A DNA stretch of 64,000 bases from Aquabacterium sp. (GCF_016234775.1 NZ_JACRAH010000021.1:212770-276769), one strand, 5' to 3'. Positions 49,387 through 58,762 are shown, counted from the first letter of the stretch. Numbers and translations are program-made. The notes: generated by a model from the sequence alone, not told the origin.

Positions 49387-50787
49387 ATGATCACCCTGAC
49401 CTTTTCAGAAGGCCTTGCCGTCAGCGCTGGCGTCATGCAAGCCTTTGTCGCAGCGACGTTCTGGCGCTTCAAACATGCGCGTCCCGAATGGGGCCTGGGG
49501 TGGCTGGCTGCGGCCTATGGCATGGGCTCCCTGCTCAACATCGGGGCGCCAGTTCTCATCAAAGCGCAACAAGTCGCTGGCTTGAGCCTCAGCATCAAAC
49601 TGGTGGCGCTGGTTCTGGGCATCTCCACCATGGGCGCATTGGTGGCAGGCCTGCACAAATACACCAGGCACGCACGCCTGAGTCCATGGCGATGGTTTCT
49701 GATCATGTGGGTGCTCTACGCACTCAACATCGCCTTGCGTGCTGCCTACCCTGTGCAAATGGCCAGCAGCGGCAACATGCTGACGGCGATCATCTTCGTG
49801 TATTTGATTTCACTGTTCATCAGTGCAGACCGCCGAGAGCCCACGGCAGGTCACGGTGCAGCCGCCCTCATGCTCAGTGCCTACCCCATGATGGTCGTGA
49901 GCGCCATTCTGGCCGGGTTCCCACCCAATGAAGTTCTTTACTGGGCCTCCATTCCTTTCACCCTGGCAGGTCTGGGCGTGATGTCCGCCACCATGGGGCG
50001 CTTGCGGTCCGAGCTCAAGGAGCTGAACGTCTCGCTGGAGCGCCGTGTACAGGAACGTACCCAGGAATTGCAGGAACTGGTGACCTCACTGGAGCAGTTC
50101 AACGGCATGGTGTCCCATGATCTGCGAGGCCCGCTGGGCGGCATCAGCGGCCTGTCAGCTGTGGCCTTGCAAGCCATTCATGAAGGCGACATCGCCAAGG
50201 CCAAGCGGCTGTTTGACGTCATCAATGTCGAAAGTGGCCGTCTGGCGGAACTGGTGTCTGACTTGCTCACATTGGCCAAAGTGTCGCATTCGGAGTTGCG
50301 CAGGCAGGCAAGCTCACTGGAGGAACTGATGCAGGAGGCCGTACGGTTGCTGAAAGTCAGCCATGGCGATCACGCTGTATCGTGCATTCGCCATGGTCCT
50401 CTGCCATCCGTTGATGTGGACCCCGCCTTGCTGCGCCAGGTGCTGGTCAACCTGATCGGCAATGCTTTGAAGTTCTCACGACAGGCGCCGTCACCTGATG
50501 TTCATGTGCACGCGGAGAAGGCTAGTGAGGGCATCACCGTTCACATCCAGGACAACGGCGTGGGCTTCGACCCTGACAAAAAGCAGGTGCTGTTTTCACC
50601 CTTCAAGCGACTGCATGCCAGCTCGGAGTTTGAAGGCACCGGCATCGGCCTGACCATCGTCAAGCGCATCATTGAACGTCACGGCGGGCACGTGTGGGCT
50701 GACAGCCGGCCCGGTCAAGGCGCCACTTTTTCGTTCTACCTGCCGCAAGGTCCGGCCTCACACCGGCCACCCGAGCCGGCGCACTGA
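49387..50787 (+). CDS. Membrane sensor histidine kinase
   Basis: This is a 466-residue kinase. Seven hydrophobic segments cover about residues 5-200, like a 7TM sensor. A coiled coil (SLERRVQERTQELQELVTSLEQF) follows, then a HisKA domain with MVSHDLRGPLGGISG (His near 243) and a HATPase with VNLIGNALKFSRQAP, DNGVGFDP and GTGIGLTIVKRIIERHGG. It has no receiver and no adjacent regulator, so it is an orphan. The input signal is unknown. It ends 153 bases before rpoH. Confidence 0.9.
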   Translation: MITLTFSEGLAVSAGVMQAFVAATFWRFKHARPEWGLGWLAAAYGMGSLLNIGAPVLIKAQQVAGLSLSIKLVALVLGISTMGALVAGLHKYTRHARLSPWRWFLIMWVLYALNIALRAAYPVQMASSGNMLTAIIFVYLISLFISADRREPTAGHGAAALMLSAYPMMVVSAILAGFPPNEVLYWASIPFTLAGLGVMSATMGRLRSELKELNVSLERRVQERTQELQELVTSLEQFNGMVSHDLRGPLGGISGLSAVALQAIHEGDIAKAKRLFDVINVESGRLAELVSDLLTLAKVSHSELRRQASSLEELMQEAVRLLKVSHGDHAVSCIRHGPLPSVDVDPALLRQVLVNLIGNALKFSRQAPSPDVHVHAEKASEGITVHIQDNGVGFDPDKKQVLFSPFKRLHASSEFEGTGIGLTIVKRIIERHGGHVWADSRPGQGATFSFYLPQGPASHRPPEPAH

Positions 50788-50879
50788 CATGCGCCTGCTG
50801 CGCCATGTTTTTGTATTGCAAAATCAACCTGGGCTGCAGAGGCCATCAAATCACGGCACGATGATGGAACTTTTCGGGC

Positions 50880-50906
50880 TTAGCACTCTCTGAGCAAGAG
50901 TGCTAA
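50880..50906. promoter_or_regulatory. CIRCE element (HrcA operator)
   Basis: TTAGCACTC-N9-GAGTGCTAA at 50880-50906 matches the CIRCE consensus exactly, with the standard 9-base spacer. CIRCE is the binding site of the heat-shock repressor HrcA. It lies 34 bases before the rpoH ATG. Confidence 0.95.
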
Positions 50907-50909
50907 TAT
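50880..50909 (+). promoter_or_regulatory. Putative extended -10 promoter within CIRCE
   Basis: TTAGCA (50880-50885) could serve as -35, with an 18-base spacer to TAATAT (50904-50909), preceded by an extended TG (50901-50902). The promoter is buried in the CIRCE dyad, so HrcA would block polymerase directly. The leader to rpoH would be about 25 nt. Confidence 0.5.
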
Positions 50910-50940
50910 GTTCTGAGAAGGATTCACGAAAGGACCACCC

Positions 50941-51867
50941 ATGACCGTGACCACCGCCATTGCTACCCGTGACCCCTGGAGTGTGGTGCCCTCGCTGGGC
51001 AACCTGGACGCGTACATCCGTTCCGTGCAGGCCATCCCCATGCTGGAGGCCGACGAAGAGCAAGCCCTGGCCCGCCGTCTGCGTGATCAGCAGGATCTGC
51101 AAGCAGCTTCCAAGCTGGTGCTGTCTCACTTGCGTCTAGTGGTGTCCATCTCCCGCCAGTACATGGGTTACGGCCTGCCCCAGGGCGACCTGATCCAGGA
51201 AGGCAACGTCGGTCTGATGAAGGCCGTCAAGCGCTTCGACCCGGATCAAGGTGTGCGCCTGGTGAGCTACGCCATGCACTGGATCAAGGCTGAGATCCAC
51301 GAGTACATCCTCAAGAACTGGCGCATGGTCAAGGTCGCCACGACCAAGGCCCAGCGCAAGCTGTTCTTCAATCTGCGCTCGATGAAGCACCAGTTCAAGG
51401 GCGAAGAAGGCAACGACCACGTCGGTCGCGCCGGCTTCAGTGACGCCGAAATCCACCGCGTGGCGCAAGAACTGAATGTGCGCCCCGAGGATGTCATCGA
51501 GATGGAAACCCGCATGTCCGGCGGTGACGTGGCCCTGGAAGCCCCGGCCGACGACGACCATGAAGGCGCCATCTCGCCGCTGACCTACCTGTCGGACGAG
51601 GTGCACGAACCCACCCGCGTGATCGAAGCACATCGCCGCGACTGGCTGGCCAGCGATGGCATCGCCATGGCGCTGGAACAGCTGGACGAGCGCAGCCGCC
51701 GCATCGTGGAAGAGCGCTGGCTCAAGGTCAATGACGACGGCTCCGGCGGCATGACCCTGCATGATCTGGCGGCGGTCTACGGCGTCAGCGCCGAACGCAT
51801 CCGCCAGATCGAGGTGGCCGCGATGAAGAAGATGCGCAAGGCGCTGAGCGATACGGTCGAAGCCTGA
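50941..51867 (+). CDS. rpoH: RNA polymerase heat-shock sigma factor (sigma-32)
   Basis: This 308-residue sigma factor has regions 2.1-2.4 (LVVSISRQYMGYGLPQGDLIQEGNVGLMKAVKRFDP and SYAMHWIKAEIHEYILKNWRMVK), the RpoH box QRKLFFNLR near 138-146 that distinguishes sigma-32, and region 4 with the HTH LHDLAAVYGVSAERIRQIE. AAAGGA precedes the ATG. Upstream is a perfect CIRCE, putting the heat-shock sigma itself under HrcA repression. It converges on the HAD gene 25 bases away. Confidence 0.97.
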   Translation: MTVTTAIATRDPWSVVPSLGNLDAYIRSVQAIPMLEADEEQALARRLRDQQDLQAASKLVLSHLRLVVSISRQYMGYGLPQGDLIQEGNVGLMKAVKRFDPDQGVRLVSYAMHWIKAEIHEYILKNWRMVKVATTKAQRKLFFNLRSMKHQFKGEEGNDHVGRAGFSDAEIHRVAQELNVRPEDVIEMETRMSGGDVALEAPADDDHEGAISPLTYLSDEVHEPTRVIEAHRRDWLASDGIAMALEQLDERSRRIVEERWLKVNDDGSGGMTLHDLAAVYGVSAERIRQIEVAAMKKMRKALSDTVEA

Positions 51868-51892
51868 TCACCTGGCCCGGTCGCCCAGGCAA

Positions 51893-52543
51893 TCAGAGCC
51901 AGCCCAGCTCGGCCAGCTCAGCCTGGCACTGGGCCGCATCCACAAATTGAACAGCCCGCCACCCCAGTGTGCGGGCTGTTTTGATGTTGTGGAGGTTGTC
52001 GTCGATGAACACGGTCTGCTCTGGCTGCACACCGAACTGGACCGCGGCCGTTTCAAAGATGTCCGCGTTGGGCTTGATCTGCTGCACGTCGCACGAAAAC
52101 ACGCCTGCCAGGAAGCGATCCAGGAAGGCGTGCTCACGCTGCAAGAACTCCGCGTAAGGGCGCGGCATGTTCGACAGGAAGTACAAAGGCATGCCTGATT
52201 CAGACAGGCGATGCAACCAATCCACCGTAGCGGGAATCGGCGCCAGGTGCGGCGGAATCGCCTCCATCAGGCGGTGAACGTCGTGCCCTTGCAGACCGGT
52301 CCGGTGCGCGATCTTGTCGCGAACCCCATCCCAGCTCAAGACGCCACGGTCAAACTCCGACCAGTCGCTGCCCGGCACAAAGGATTCGAACACCCGCGCA
52401 GCCAGATCCAGTGCCTGCTGGTCATTGCTGGCCAGGTGTGGCAAGACGGACTGAATCAGCTTGGCGGGTTGCCAGTTGAACAGCACGCCGCCGAAATCGA
52501 ACACCACAGCCTGAGGCTGACGAGCGGCATCAAGCTGGCTCAT
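51893..52543 (-). CDS. HAD family hydrolase (YihX-like)
   Basis: This is a 216-residue cytoplasmic HAD phosphatase. Motif I is VVFDFGGVLF, where the second Asp of DxD is replaced by Gly, as in YihX-like glucose-1-phosphatases and related proteins. Motif II is YFLSN, the Lys is in QQIKPNADIF, and motif IV is TVFIDDN. It starts 24 bases after pgi ends, so it is the third gene of a tal-pgi-HAD run. A sugar-phosphate substrate would suit the neighbours, but this is inference. Confidence 0.88.
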   Translation of the reverse strand: MSQLDAARQPQAVVFDFGGVLFNWQPAKLIQSVLPHLASNDQQALDLAARVFESFVPGSDWSEFDRGVLSWDGVRDKIAHRTGLQGHDVHRLMEAIPPHLAPIPATVDWLHRLSESGMPLYFLSNMPRPYAEFLQREHAFLDRFLAGVFSCDVQQIKPNADIFETAAVQFGVQPEQTVFIDDNLHNIKTARTLGWRAVQFVDAAQCQAELAELGWL

Positions 52544-52567
52544 GTCACATTCCTTGAAAAGTCGGGC

Positions 52568-54208
52568 TCAACGCAGGCGCGCGATCATGGCGGCCGTGGC
52601 CGCATCCAGTCCGGCGGTATCGCCAGAGGTCAAGCGCGGCAGCAGGTCCTTGCACAAGGCCTTGCCCAACTCCACGCCCCACTGATCGAACGAGTTGATG
52701 CCCCACAGCGCGCCACTCACGAAAGTGCGGTGCTCATAGAGGGCCACCAGTGCGCCCAGCGAACGCGGCGTGACTTCGTCCAGCAGCAGCGTCAGGCTGG
52801 GCCGGTTGCCGGGGAAGGTGCGGTGCTTGGCGATGGCCTGAGGGCTCATGTCCTTCGACGCGGTAGGCACATGCTCCTGCAGTGCATCCGCAGCGGACTT
52901 GCCCCACGTCAGCGCCTGGGCCTGCGCCAGGCCGTTGGCCAACAGCACATGGTGTTGCTGCCCCAGCAAGGCCCGCATGGCCGGCGACATGGCGCCGGGT
53001 GCCCGGTAACTGGCGTGCTTGACGAGCAGGAACTCGACCGGGATCACATCCGAGCCCTGGTGCAGCATCTGGAAAAAAGCATGCTGGCCATTGGTGCCTG
53101 GCTCACCCCACAGCACGTCGCTGGTGGCATAGGGCAGCGGGTCGCCGTTGGCATCCACGCTCTTGCCATTGCTCTCCATCACGAGCTGCTGCAAGTAAGC
53201 GGGCAAGCGGCGCAGGCCATGGTGATACGGCACCACGCAACGGCTCGTGTAGCCCTTGAAATTGCGATACCAGACGTCCATCAAACCCAGCAGCATCGGA
53301 AGGTTGGCCTGCACGGGCGCTTGCGCAAAGTGCTCATCCATCGCGTGCGCACCTGCCAGCATCGCGTGGAAGTTGCTGCTGCCCAGTGCCAGCGCAATCG
53401 GCAAACCGATGGCCGACCACATCGAAAAGCGCCCGCCTACCCAGTCCCAGAAGCCAAAGGTCTGGGTGATGCCAAAGGCGGCGGCCAATTCCACGTTGGT
53501 GGTGGTGGCCACGAAGTGACGGGCGATGTCCTTGCCCCCCTGGTCCAGGAACCACTGCCGCGCAGCCTGCGCATTGGCCATGGTTTCCTGGGTCGTGAAG
53601 GTCTTGGAAGCCACCACGAACAAGGTGTGATCAGGGCGCACCTTGCGCAGCACGCTGGCCAGATCCTGGCCGTCCGCGTTGGACACGAAATGGAAGTTCA
53701 AGCCAGGGTGCACGTAGGCATCCAGCGCGGGCACCACCATCTGAGGCCCCAGATCGGAGCCACCAATGCCAATATTGACCACGTCCGTGATCTGCCCAGG
53801 CGCCGTACCACCGGCGGTCAAACGCACGCGCTCGACAAAGGCCAGCATGCGATCCAGGACCTGATGCACCTGCTCACTGTATGGCGCAGGCCCTCGTGGT
53901 GCACGCAAGGCCGTGTGCAACGCAGCACGCCCTTCAGTCTGATTGACGATGTCACCGGCCAGGAGCGCATCGCGCCGCGCCTCCAGGCCACACTCGCGCG
54001 CCAGATCCAGCAAGTGGCGCATCGTGGCCACATCCCAATGCGCACGCGACAAATCTGCAAACACTTCCGGCGCCTGAATGCCCAGACACTGAACGCGATC
54101 GGGGTTGTCGGCAAACACCTGGCGAAGATCCAGATCTCGCCCATGGGCCTCGAAATGCCCGCTCAAAGCGGACCAGGCCACAGTCTGATCACAACGGGGA
54201 TAGCCCAT
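52568..54208 (-). CDS. pgi: Glucose-6-phosphate isomerase
   Basis: This 546-residue enzyme interconverts glucose-6-P and fructose-6-P. PGI signatures are present: VNIGIGGSDLGPQMV, VLWGEPGTNGQHAFFQMLHQGSDVIPVEF (catalytic Glu and His region) and the C-terminal GALWGINSFDQWGVELGK with the catalytic Lys. The ATG at 54208 gives MGYPRCDQTVAW, typical of relatives. An in-frame TTG at 54223 overlaps the tal stop (TTGA) and has a better GAGG site, so it could be the real start. It lies between tal and the HAD gene. Confidence 0.96.
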   Translation of the reverse strand: MGYPRCDQTVAWSALSGHFEAHGRDLDLRQVFADNPDRVQCLGIQAPEVFADLSRAHWDVATMRHLLDLARECGLEARRDALLAGDIVNQTEGRAALHTALRAPRGPAPYSEQVHQVLDRMLAFVERVRLTAGGTAPGQITDVVNIGIGGSDLGPQMVVPALDAYVHPGLNFHFVSNADGQDLASVLRKVRPDHTLFVVASKTFTTQETMANAQAARQWFLDQGGKDIARHFVATTTNVELAAAFGITQTFGFWDWVGGRFSMWSAIGLPIALALGSSNFHAMLAGAHAMDEHFAQAPVQANLPMLLGLMDVWYRNFKGYTSRCVVPYHHGLRRLPAYLQQLVMESNGKSVDANGDPLPYATSDVLWGEPGTNGQHAFFQMLHQGSDVIPVEFLLVKHASYRAPGAMSPAMRALLGQQHHVLLANGLAQAQALTWGKSAADALQEHVPTASKDMSPQAIAKHRTFPGNRPSLTLLLDEVTPRSLGALVALYEHRTFVSGALWGINSFDQWGVELGKALCKDLLPRLTSGDTAGLDAATAAMIARLR

Positions 54209-54219
54209 GGCAACTCGCG

Positions 54220-55176
54220 TCAACGCTGCGCCTCGATCAAGGCATCGAGCTTGCCGGCATCCACCGCAAACAAACGAATCCCCTCGGCCAGTTTCTCGGT
54301 GGCCATCGCGTCTTCATTGAGAGCGTAGCGGAAGGCAGACTCCGTCAAGGGTGCCGGGGCAGCCGCCGTGCTGGAAGGCGACGTCAACTGACGCACCACC
54401 GGTTGAGCCAAGCCATCTGCCGACTGCAGTTGAGCGAGCAGATCCGGGCTGATGGTCAGCAGATCACAACCAGCCAGCGCCAGAATCTGGCCCACATTGC
54501 GGAAGCTGGCCCCCATCACCTCGGTGCGGATGCCATGCTGCTTGTAGTAGTCGTAAATGCGCGCCACGGACTTCACGCCTGGATCGTTGACACCAGCGTT
54601 GGCAGCTTCGTCCCACTGCGCACCGGCCGTCTTCTTGTACCAGTCATAGATGCGACCGACGAAAGGCGAGATCAGTTGCACCTTGGCATCGCCACAGGCC
54701 TGGGCCTGTACGTAGGCAAACAGCAAGGTCAGATTGCAGTGAATGCCCTCTTCCTCCAGCACCTTGGCAGCCTGGATGCCTTCCCAGGTCGAAGCGATCT
54801 TGATCAGCACGCGGCTGCGCGAAATACCCGCAGCCTCATACAAGCCCATGATGTGGCGGGCACGCGCGATCGTCGCCTGGGTATCGAAACTCAGGCGGGC
54901 GTCCACTTCCGTGGAAACACGGCCAGGCACCACTTTGAGAATTTCCAGCCCGAAGCGCACCAGCACCTGATCGACGATGGCTGCCAGCGACTCGGTTCGG
55001 TGAGCAGCCACCGTATCAGCCAGCAAGGGCGCATAGTCGGGCTTCTGAACAGCCTTGAGGATCAGAGAGGGGTTGGTGGTCGCATCCTGCGGCGTGAACT
55101 GGGCGAGTTGTTTGAAATCGCCGGTATCGGCCACGACGGTGGTGCAGGCCTTGAGCTGTTCGAGTTGCGAGGTCAT
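54220..55176 (-). CDS. tal: Transaldolase
   Basis: This is a 318-residue non-oxidative pentose phosphate enzyme of the TalB class. The N-terminus [21 protein letters not shown] is typical. Signatures are [11 protein letters not shown] and the Schiff-base Lys K126 in [13 protein letters not shown]. The frame is open well upstream to 56511, but the ATG at 55176 is the family start and the region before it is noncoding or antisense to zwf. It diverges from zwf and precedes pgi, giving a compact sugar-phosphate locus. Confidence 0.96.
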   Translation of the reverse strand: MTSQLEQLKACTTVVADTGDFKQLAQFTPQDATTNPSLILKAVQKPDYAPLLADTVAAHRTESLAAIVDQVLVRFGLEILKVVPGRVSTEVDARLSFDTQATIARARHIMGLYEAAGISRSRVLIKIASTWEGIQAAKVLEEEGIHCNLTLLFAYVQAQACGDAKVQLISPFVGRIYDWYKKTAGAQWDEAANAGVNDPGVKSVARIYDYYKQHGIRTEVMGASFRNVGQILALAGCDLLTISPDLLAQLQSADGLAQPVVRQLTSPSSTAAAPAPLTESAFRYALNEDAMATEKLAEGIRLFAVDAGKLDALIEAQR

Positions 55177-55182
55177 ATCTCT

Positions 55183-55192
55183 GATTCGAATC
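55183..55192. promoter_or_regulatory. Palindrome GATTCGAATC in the tal/zwf gap
   Basis: GATTCGAATC is self-complementary, 7 bases before the tal ATG. An imperfect dyad (GGTGT...ACACC, 55211-55241) lies further into the 204-base gap. No HexR-type consensus was found by eye. They are candidate control sites for this divergent locus. Confidence 0.3.
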
Positions 55193-55380
55193 GGAAAAGC
55201 GGATTCGCTTGGTGTTTTTGTTGGCGTGTCAAAAATACACCGGCTTATCCAGTACTGAATACACAGACTGCAGCGGTGAATTTGCCTTATTGTTCCCTTT
55301 ATTCTGAGTCCAATTCGGTGACAAAGTTCGGTACTACCCCTCAAGCGGATAGTCAGACTGACCATTTTTCGCAACTGCGC

Positions 55381-56847
55381 ATGTCTTTTGACCTCGTTTT
55401 CTTCGGCGGAACCGGCGACCTGACCTGGCGCAAGCTCATGCCTTCGCTGTTTCAGGCCTGGCGCCATGGCAAATTGCCGGCCGACGGCCGCATCCTCGCC
55501 GTGGCCCGCGACGAACAGGACGACGCCAGTTACCGCAACTGGCTGCAGGAACGCCTGCGCGCCGCCGACAGCGCCAAGCGCCCGACGGAAGACGAATACG
55601 CCCAGTTCTCGGCGCTGATCCACTACATGCGCATGGACCTGTCGCTGCCAGCTGATTACCTGCGCCTCAAGGCTTGGTTGCAAGAGCGCCAGACTGACAA
55701 CACCGTCATCTACCTGGCCACCAGCCCGCATCTGTTCCCGACCATCTGCCAGCAACTGGGTGCCTGCGGCCTCAATCACGAGGGCATCCGTGTCGTGCTG
55801 GAGAAGCCCCTGGGCCACGACCTGGCCAGTGCGCAGGACATCAACCAGGCGGTGCGCGCCGTGTTCACTGAACGCCAGGCCTTGCGCATCGACCACTACC
55901 TGGGCAAACCTTCGGTGCAGAACCTCATGGCGCTGCGCTTCGGCAATGTGCTGTTCGAGCCCTTGTGGCGCCGCGAGAGCATCGCCAACATCCAGATCAC
56001 GCTGGCAGAAACGCTGGGCGTGGGCACGCGAGGCGATTTTTACGACCGCACCGGCGCCCTGCGCGACATGATCCAGAACCATGCACTGCAGTTGCTGACC
56101 ATGGTCGCGATGGAGCCCCCCTCCAGCGCCGACGCGGATGCGATCCGCGATGAGAAACTCAAGGTGCTGCGCTCGCTCAAGCCCTTCGATGCCGCCACGG
56201 TGAACCGCGATGTGGTGCGTGGTCAGTACCGCGCTGGCACGATTGCGGGACAGCCGGTCAAGGGTTACCTGGAAGAAGACAAGGTGCCGGCGGGCAGCCA
56301 CACGGAGACCTTTGTGGCCCTGCGCTGCGAGGTACAGAACTGGCGCTGGGCGGGCGTGCCCTTCTACCTGCGCACAGGCAAGCGCATGGCTGACCGCCAT
56401 GCGGACATCGTGGTGAACTTCCGCCCGACACCGCACCCGATCTTTCCCGGCGCCCACACGGCCAACAAGCTGGTGATCAAGCTGCAGCCTGAGGACGGGC
56501 TGGAGTTGCACCTGCTGGCCGCCAAGGGTTCGGTGGCATCGGCTGGCGTGGGTGCATTGCCCGAGACCTTATCACCCGTGTCGCTGGACCTGGATTTCGA
56601 CAAGGCCTTCCCCACCGATCGCGTGGGCGCCTACGAACGCATGCTGCTGGATGCACTGGCCGGCCGGCTCAATCTGTTTGTGCGCTCCGATGAGCAGGAA
56701 CAGGCCTGGCGTTGGGTGGAGCCGATTCTGGATACCTGGGCACACGACAGCAGCACCGTGCGCAGCTACACCGCCGGCACCTGGGGGCCACCTGCGGCCA
56801 GCGCCCTCGTGGCGCGTGATGGGTTTGCCTGGGCCGAAGAGGCCTGA
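55381..56847 (+). CDS. zwf: Glucose-6-phosphate dehydrogenase
   Basis: This 488-residue enzyme oxidises glucose-6-P to 6-phosphogluconolactone, reducing NADP. The nucleotide-binding [13 protein letters not shown] is at residues 7-19 and the active-site RIDHYLGK is at 169-176. The [10 protein letters not shown] start at 55381 is the family N-terminus, and the long open frame before it is antisense to tal. Together with tal and pgi it forms the oxidative/non-oxidative pentose phosphate hub and supplies NADPH, as does maeB elsewhere in the window. Confidence 0.97.
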   Translation: MSFDLVFFGGTGDLTWRKLMPSLFQAWRHGKLPADGRILAVARDEQDDASYRNWLQERLRAADSAKRPTEDEYAQFSALIHYMRMDLSLPADYLRLKAWLQERQTDNTVIYLATSPHLFPTICQQLGACGLNHEGIRVVLEKPLGHDLASAQDINQAVRAVFTERQALRIDHYLGKPSVQNLMALRFGNVLFEPLWRRESIANIQITLAETLGVGTRGDFYDRTGALRDMIQNHALQLLTMVAMEPPSSADADAIRDEKLKVLRSLKPFDAATVNRDVVRGQYRAGTIAGQPVKGYLEEDKVPAGSHTETFVALRCEVQNWRWAGVPFYLRTGKRMADRHADIVVNFRPTPHPIFPGAHTANKLVIKLQPEDGLELHLLAAKGSVASAGVGALPETLSPVSLDLDFDKAFPTDRVGAYERMLLDALAGRLNLFVRSDEQEQAWRWVEPILDTWAHDSSTVRSYTAGTWGPPAASALVARDGFAWAEEA

Positions 56848-56858
56848 ACGATCAGGCC
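56841..56858. terminator. Perfect hairpin holding both stop codons of zwf and mlaB
   Basis: GGCCTGA-ACGA-TCAGGCC is a perfect 7-bp stem with a 4-nt loop. Its left arm ends with the zwf TGA and its right arm holds the mlaB stop on the other strand. It has no T-tract and may serve both transcripts as a bidirectional end signal. Confidence 0.5.
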
Positions 56859-57136
56859 GACTGCAGCAAGCCGTCCACGCCATAAAGGCGAGCCAACTCC
56901 GTCAGGCGCGGGGGCAGCGATTGCACTGCAAACGCCCTGCCCTTGGCGCGGGCCATGCGCTGGCACTCCAGCAGCACGGCCAAGGCGCTTGAATCAAAAC
57001 GCTGCAGGGCAGAGCCATCCACCGTCAGCATGGCTGCATCCGAACTGCCTTTGGCGGCCTTGTCCAGCGTCTGCTTGAACAGGCTCAGCACATGGGGCAC
57101 TTCAGCGTGCGTGATGACGGCGGGCAAAAGCAGCAT
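56852..57136 (-). CDS. mlaB: MlaB-like STAS domain protein
   Basis: This is a 94-residue STAS protein with the phospho-site-like segment MLTVDGSALQRFDSSALAVLLECQR. In the Mla system MlaB binds the MlaF ATPase and controls the MlaFEDB complex. It begins 12 bases after mlaC ends and is the last gene of the mla operon. It faces zwf with only 4 bases between stops. Confidence 0.88.
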   Translation of the reverse strand: MLLLPAVITHAEVPHVLSLFKQTLDKAAKGSSDAAMLTVDGSALQRFDSSALAVLLECQRMARAKGRAFAVQSLPPRLTELARLYGVDGLLQSA

Positions 57137-57148
57137 GGTGTTCCCGAA

Positions 57149-57823
57149 TCAGCCTGCGACCTTCTTGGTCGCCAGTTGCTTGTTGCGCTCGACCAGCTTG
57201 GCGATCAGGCCATCAATACCGGATGCATTGACCTCCTGGGCAAAGCTGCTCTGGTAGGTCTGGACCAGCCAGGCGCCCAGCACGTTCACGTCATAGATCT
57301 TCCAGCTGTCGCCTGCCTTTTCCAGACGGTAGTCCAGCTGGATCGGGTCACCCTTGCCGCGCACGATGGTACGCACCACCACTTCGGTGTCTTCCGGACG
57401 GCTGCGCATGGGCTTGTACTCAACGACCTGATCCTTGATCTGGGCCACGGCACCCGCGTAGGTGTAGACCAGCAAAGTCTTGAACTCGTCCTGCAGGCGC
57501 TTTTGTTGCTCGGGTGTGGCCTGGCGCCATGCACGGCCCACGGCGGTAGCCGTCATGCGCGTGAAGTTCACATTCGGCATGATCTTGCTGTCGACAACCA
57601 GGATCACCTTGTGGAGATCGCCGGCCTGAATGGCCTTGTCACCCTTGACCGTGGCGAACACCTCGGTGGTGATGGTCTTGATGAAGGCATCCGGCGTCTG
57701 AGCGGAAGCGGCGGCAGACGTGGTCGCGACAGCCTCGGCTGCTGCAGATGCACCCGACAGCGCAGCCAGCGACAAGGCGGCAGCCGCGATCAGACGAACA
57801 GTGATGACATTGACGGAAGACAT
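57149..57823 (-). CDS. mlaC: Phospholipid-binding protein MlaC
   Basis: This 224-residue periplasmic shuttle for phospholipids has the MlaC (Tol-Tol_Ttg2) pattern: a signal peptide ending near LSGASAAAEA, then DAFIKTITTEVFATVKGDKA, FTRMTATAVGRAWRQATPEQQKRL and YTYAGAVAQIKDQVVEYKP, and WKIYDVNVLGAWLVQTY. The ATG at 57823 has GAAAGGG upstream. It carries lipids between MlaA at the outer membrane and the MlaFEDB complex at the inner membrane. Confidence 0.93.
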   Translation of the reverse strand: MSSVNVITVRLIAAAALSLAALSGASAAAEAVATTSAAASAQTPDAFIKTITTEVFATVKGDKAIQAGDLHKVILVVDSKIMPNVNFTRMTATAVGRAWRQATPEQQKRLQDEFKTLLVYTYAGAVAQIKDQVVEYKPMRSRPEDTEVVVRTIVRGKGDPIQLDYRLEKAGDSWKIYDVNVLGAWLVQTYQSSFAQEVNASGIDGLIAKLVERNKQLATKKVAG

Positions 57824-57928
57824 GTTGTGGTCCCTTTCGGAGAGCATTCCATCCACTAACGCGGCAAAAGCGCGCCAGGTGGACCTGGTTGCCCTCGATT
57901 ATCTTTCTTTACGCCAGACCCGCCGGTA

Positions 57929-58762
57929 TCAGGGGAACATGGCCCATGGGTTGGCGGCGGATTCGGCTTGCGCTACCTTTACCTGTGCATCAGCAGGCCC
58001 AGATGCCGCACCGACTTCACTGGCGCCTGCTGCAGGTGGCGCCACGTTCTCAGGCTGAGAGGGGTCATCCAGCTCCTCTTCCTCGGGCGGATCACCTTCG
58101 TAGATCAGGTTTTGCCGGCGCTGCAGGAAGGCGTCACGCACGAACGAGTACTTGTCCAGCGCCACGTCGTCAACCAGATTGGTGGCACTCAGGTAACTGG
58201 CGCGTGCGTTGACGATCTGCAAGGCACGCAGCAGGTTTTCCTCTCGCGGATACGTGCCCAAGGTCGATGGCGAGAAATACATGTCGCCAGGCATCCCGAC
58301 CGAATCGCGCAAGGTGGACGACCCCAGCACCGGCCAGACGATGTAAGCGCCAGGCTTGACACCCCATACACCCAACGTCTGCCCGAAATCCTCATTGGAT
58401 TTGTACAGTTGCATCGGTGTGGCGATGTCGATCAGGCCACCCAAGCCCAGGGTGGAGTTGACCGAGACCCGAATCACGCCCAGTGTGCCGTCCTTGAAGC
58501 GCCCTTGCAGAAACAGGTTGGCCGTCGACCAGACTTCCTTGATGTTGCCGACGAAATTGCTGACAGCCGTGCGCACCGGCTCTGGCGTCACGGCCTTGTA
58601 GCCCTCAGCCACAGGCTTGAGCACATTGGCATCCAGCGACTCGTTGAAGCCGAATACCTTGCGGTTCCAGGGCTCCAGCGGATCGGGGTTCTGGCGCGTG
58701 GCGCAGCCTTGCAAAGCGCCAGCCAGCATCAAGCCGACCAGCAAAGCGGTTTTCCTGTTCAC
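57929..58762 (-). CDS. mlaA: Outer-membrane lipoprotein MlaA (VacJ)
   Basis: This is a 277-residue lipoprotein with lipobox LQGC (C20). MlaA motifs are PLEPWNRKVFGFNESLDANVLKPVAEGYKAVTP and LGLGGLIDIATPMQLYKSNEDFGQTLGVWGVKPGAYIVWPVLGSSTLRDSVG. The start is GTG (58760-58762) with GGAGGGG upstream, and it overlaps the mlaD stop by 4 bases (GTGA). It removes phospholipids from the outer leaflet. The C-terminal 50 residues are acidic and Pro/Ala-rich. Confidence 0.94.
   Translation of the reverse strand: MNRKTALLVGLMLAGALQGCATRQNPDPLEPWNRKVFGFNESLDANVLKPVAEGYKAVTPEPVRTAVSNFVGNIKEVWSTANLFLQGRFKDGTLGVIRVSVNSTLGLGGLIDIATPMQLYKSNEDFGQTLGVWGVKPGAYIVWPVLGSSTLRDSVGMPGDMYFSPSTLGTYPREENLLRALQIVNARASYLSATNLVDDVALDKYSFVRDAFLQRRQNLIYEGDPPEEEELDDPSQPENVAPPAAGASEVGAASGPADAQVKVAQAESAANPWAMFP

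Noticed and set aside
54220..56511. A 763-residue minus-strand frame running from tal across the zwf region
   Set aside because: Upstream of 55176 it is antisense to zwf with no family features, and TalB-class proteins start at the MTSQLEQLK Met.
54403..56847. An 814-residue plus-strand frame ending as zwf
   Set aside because: The first 326 codons are antisense to tal. G6PD begins at 55381 with [10 protein letters not shown].
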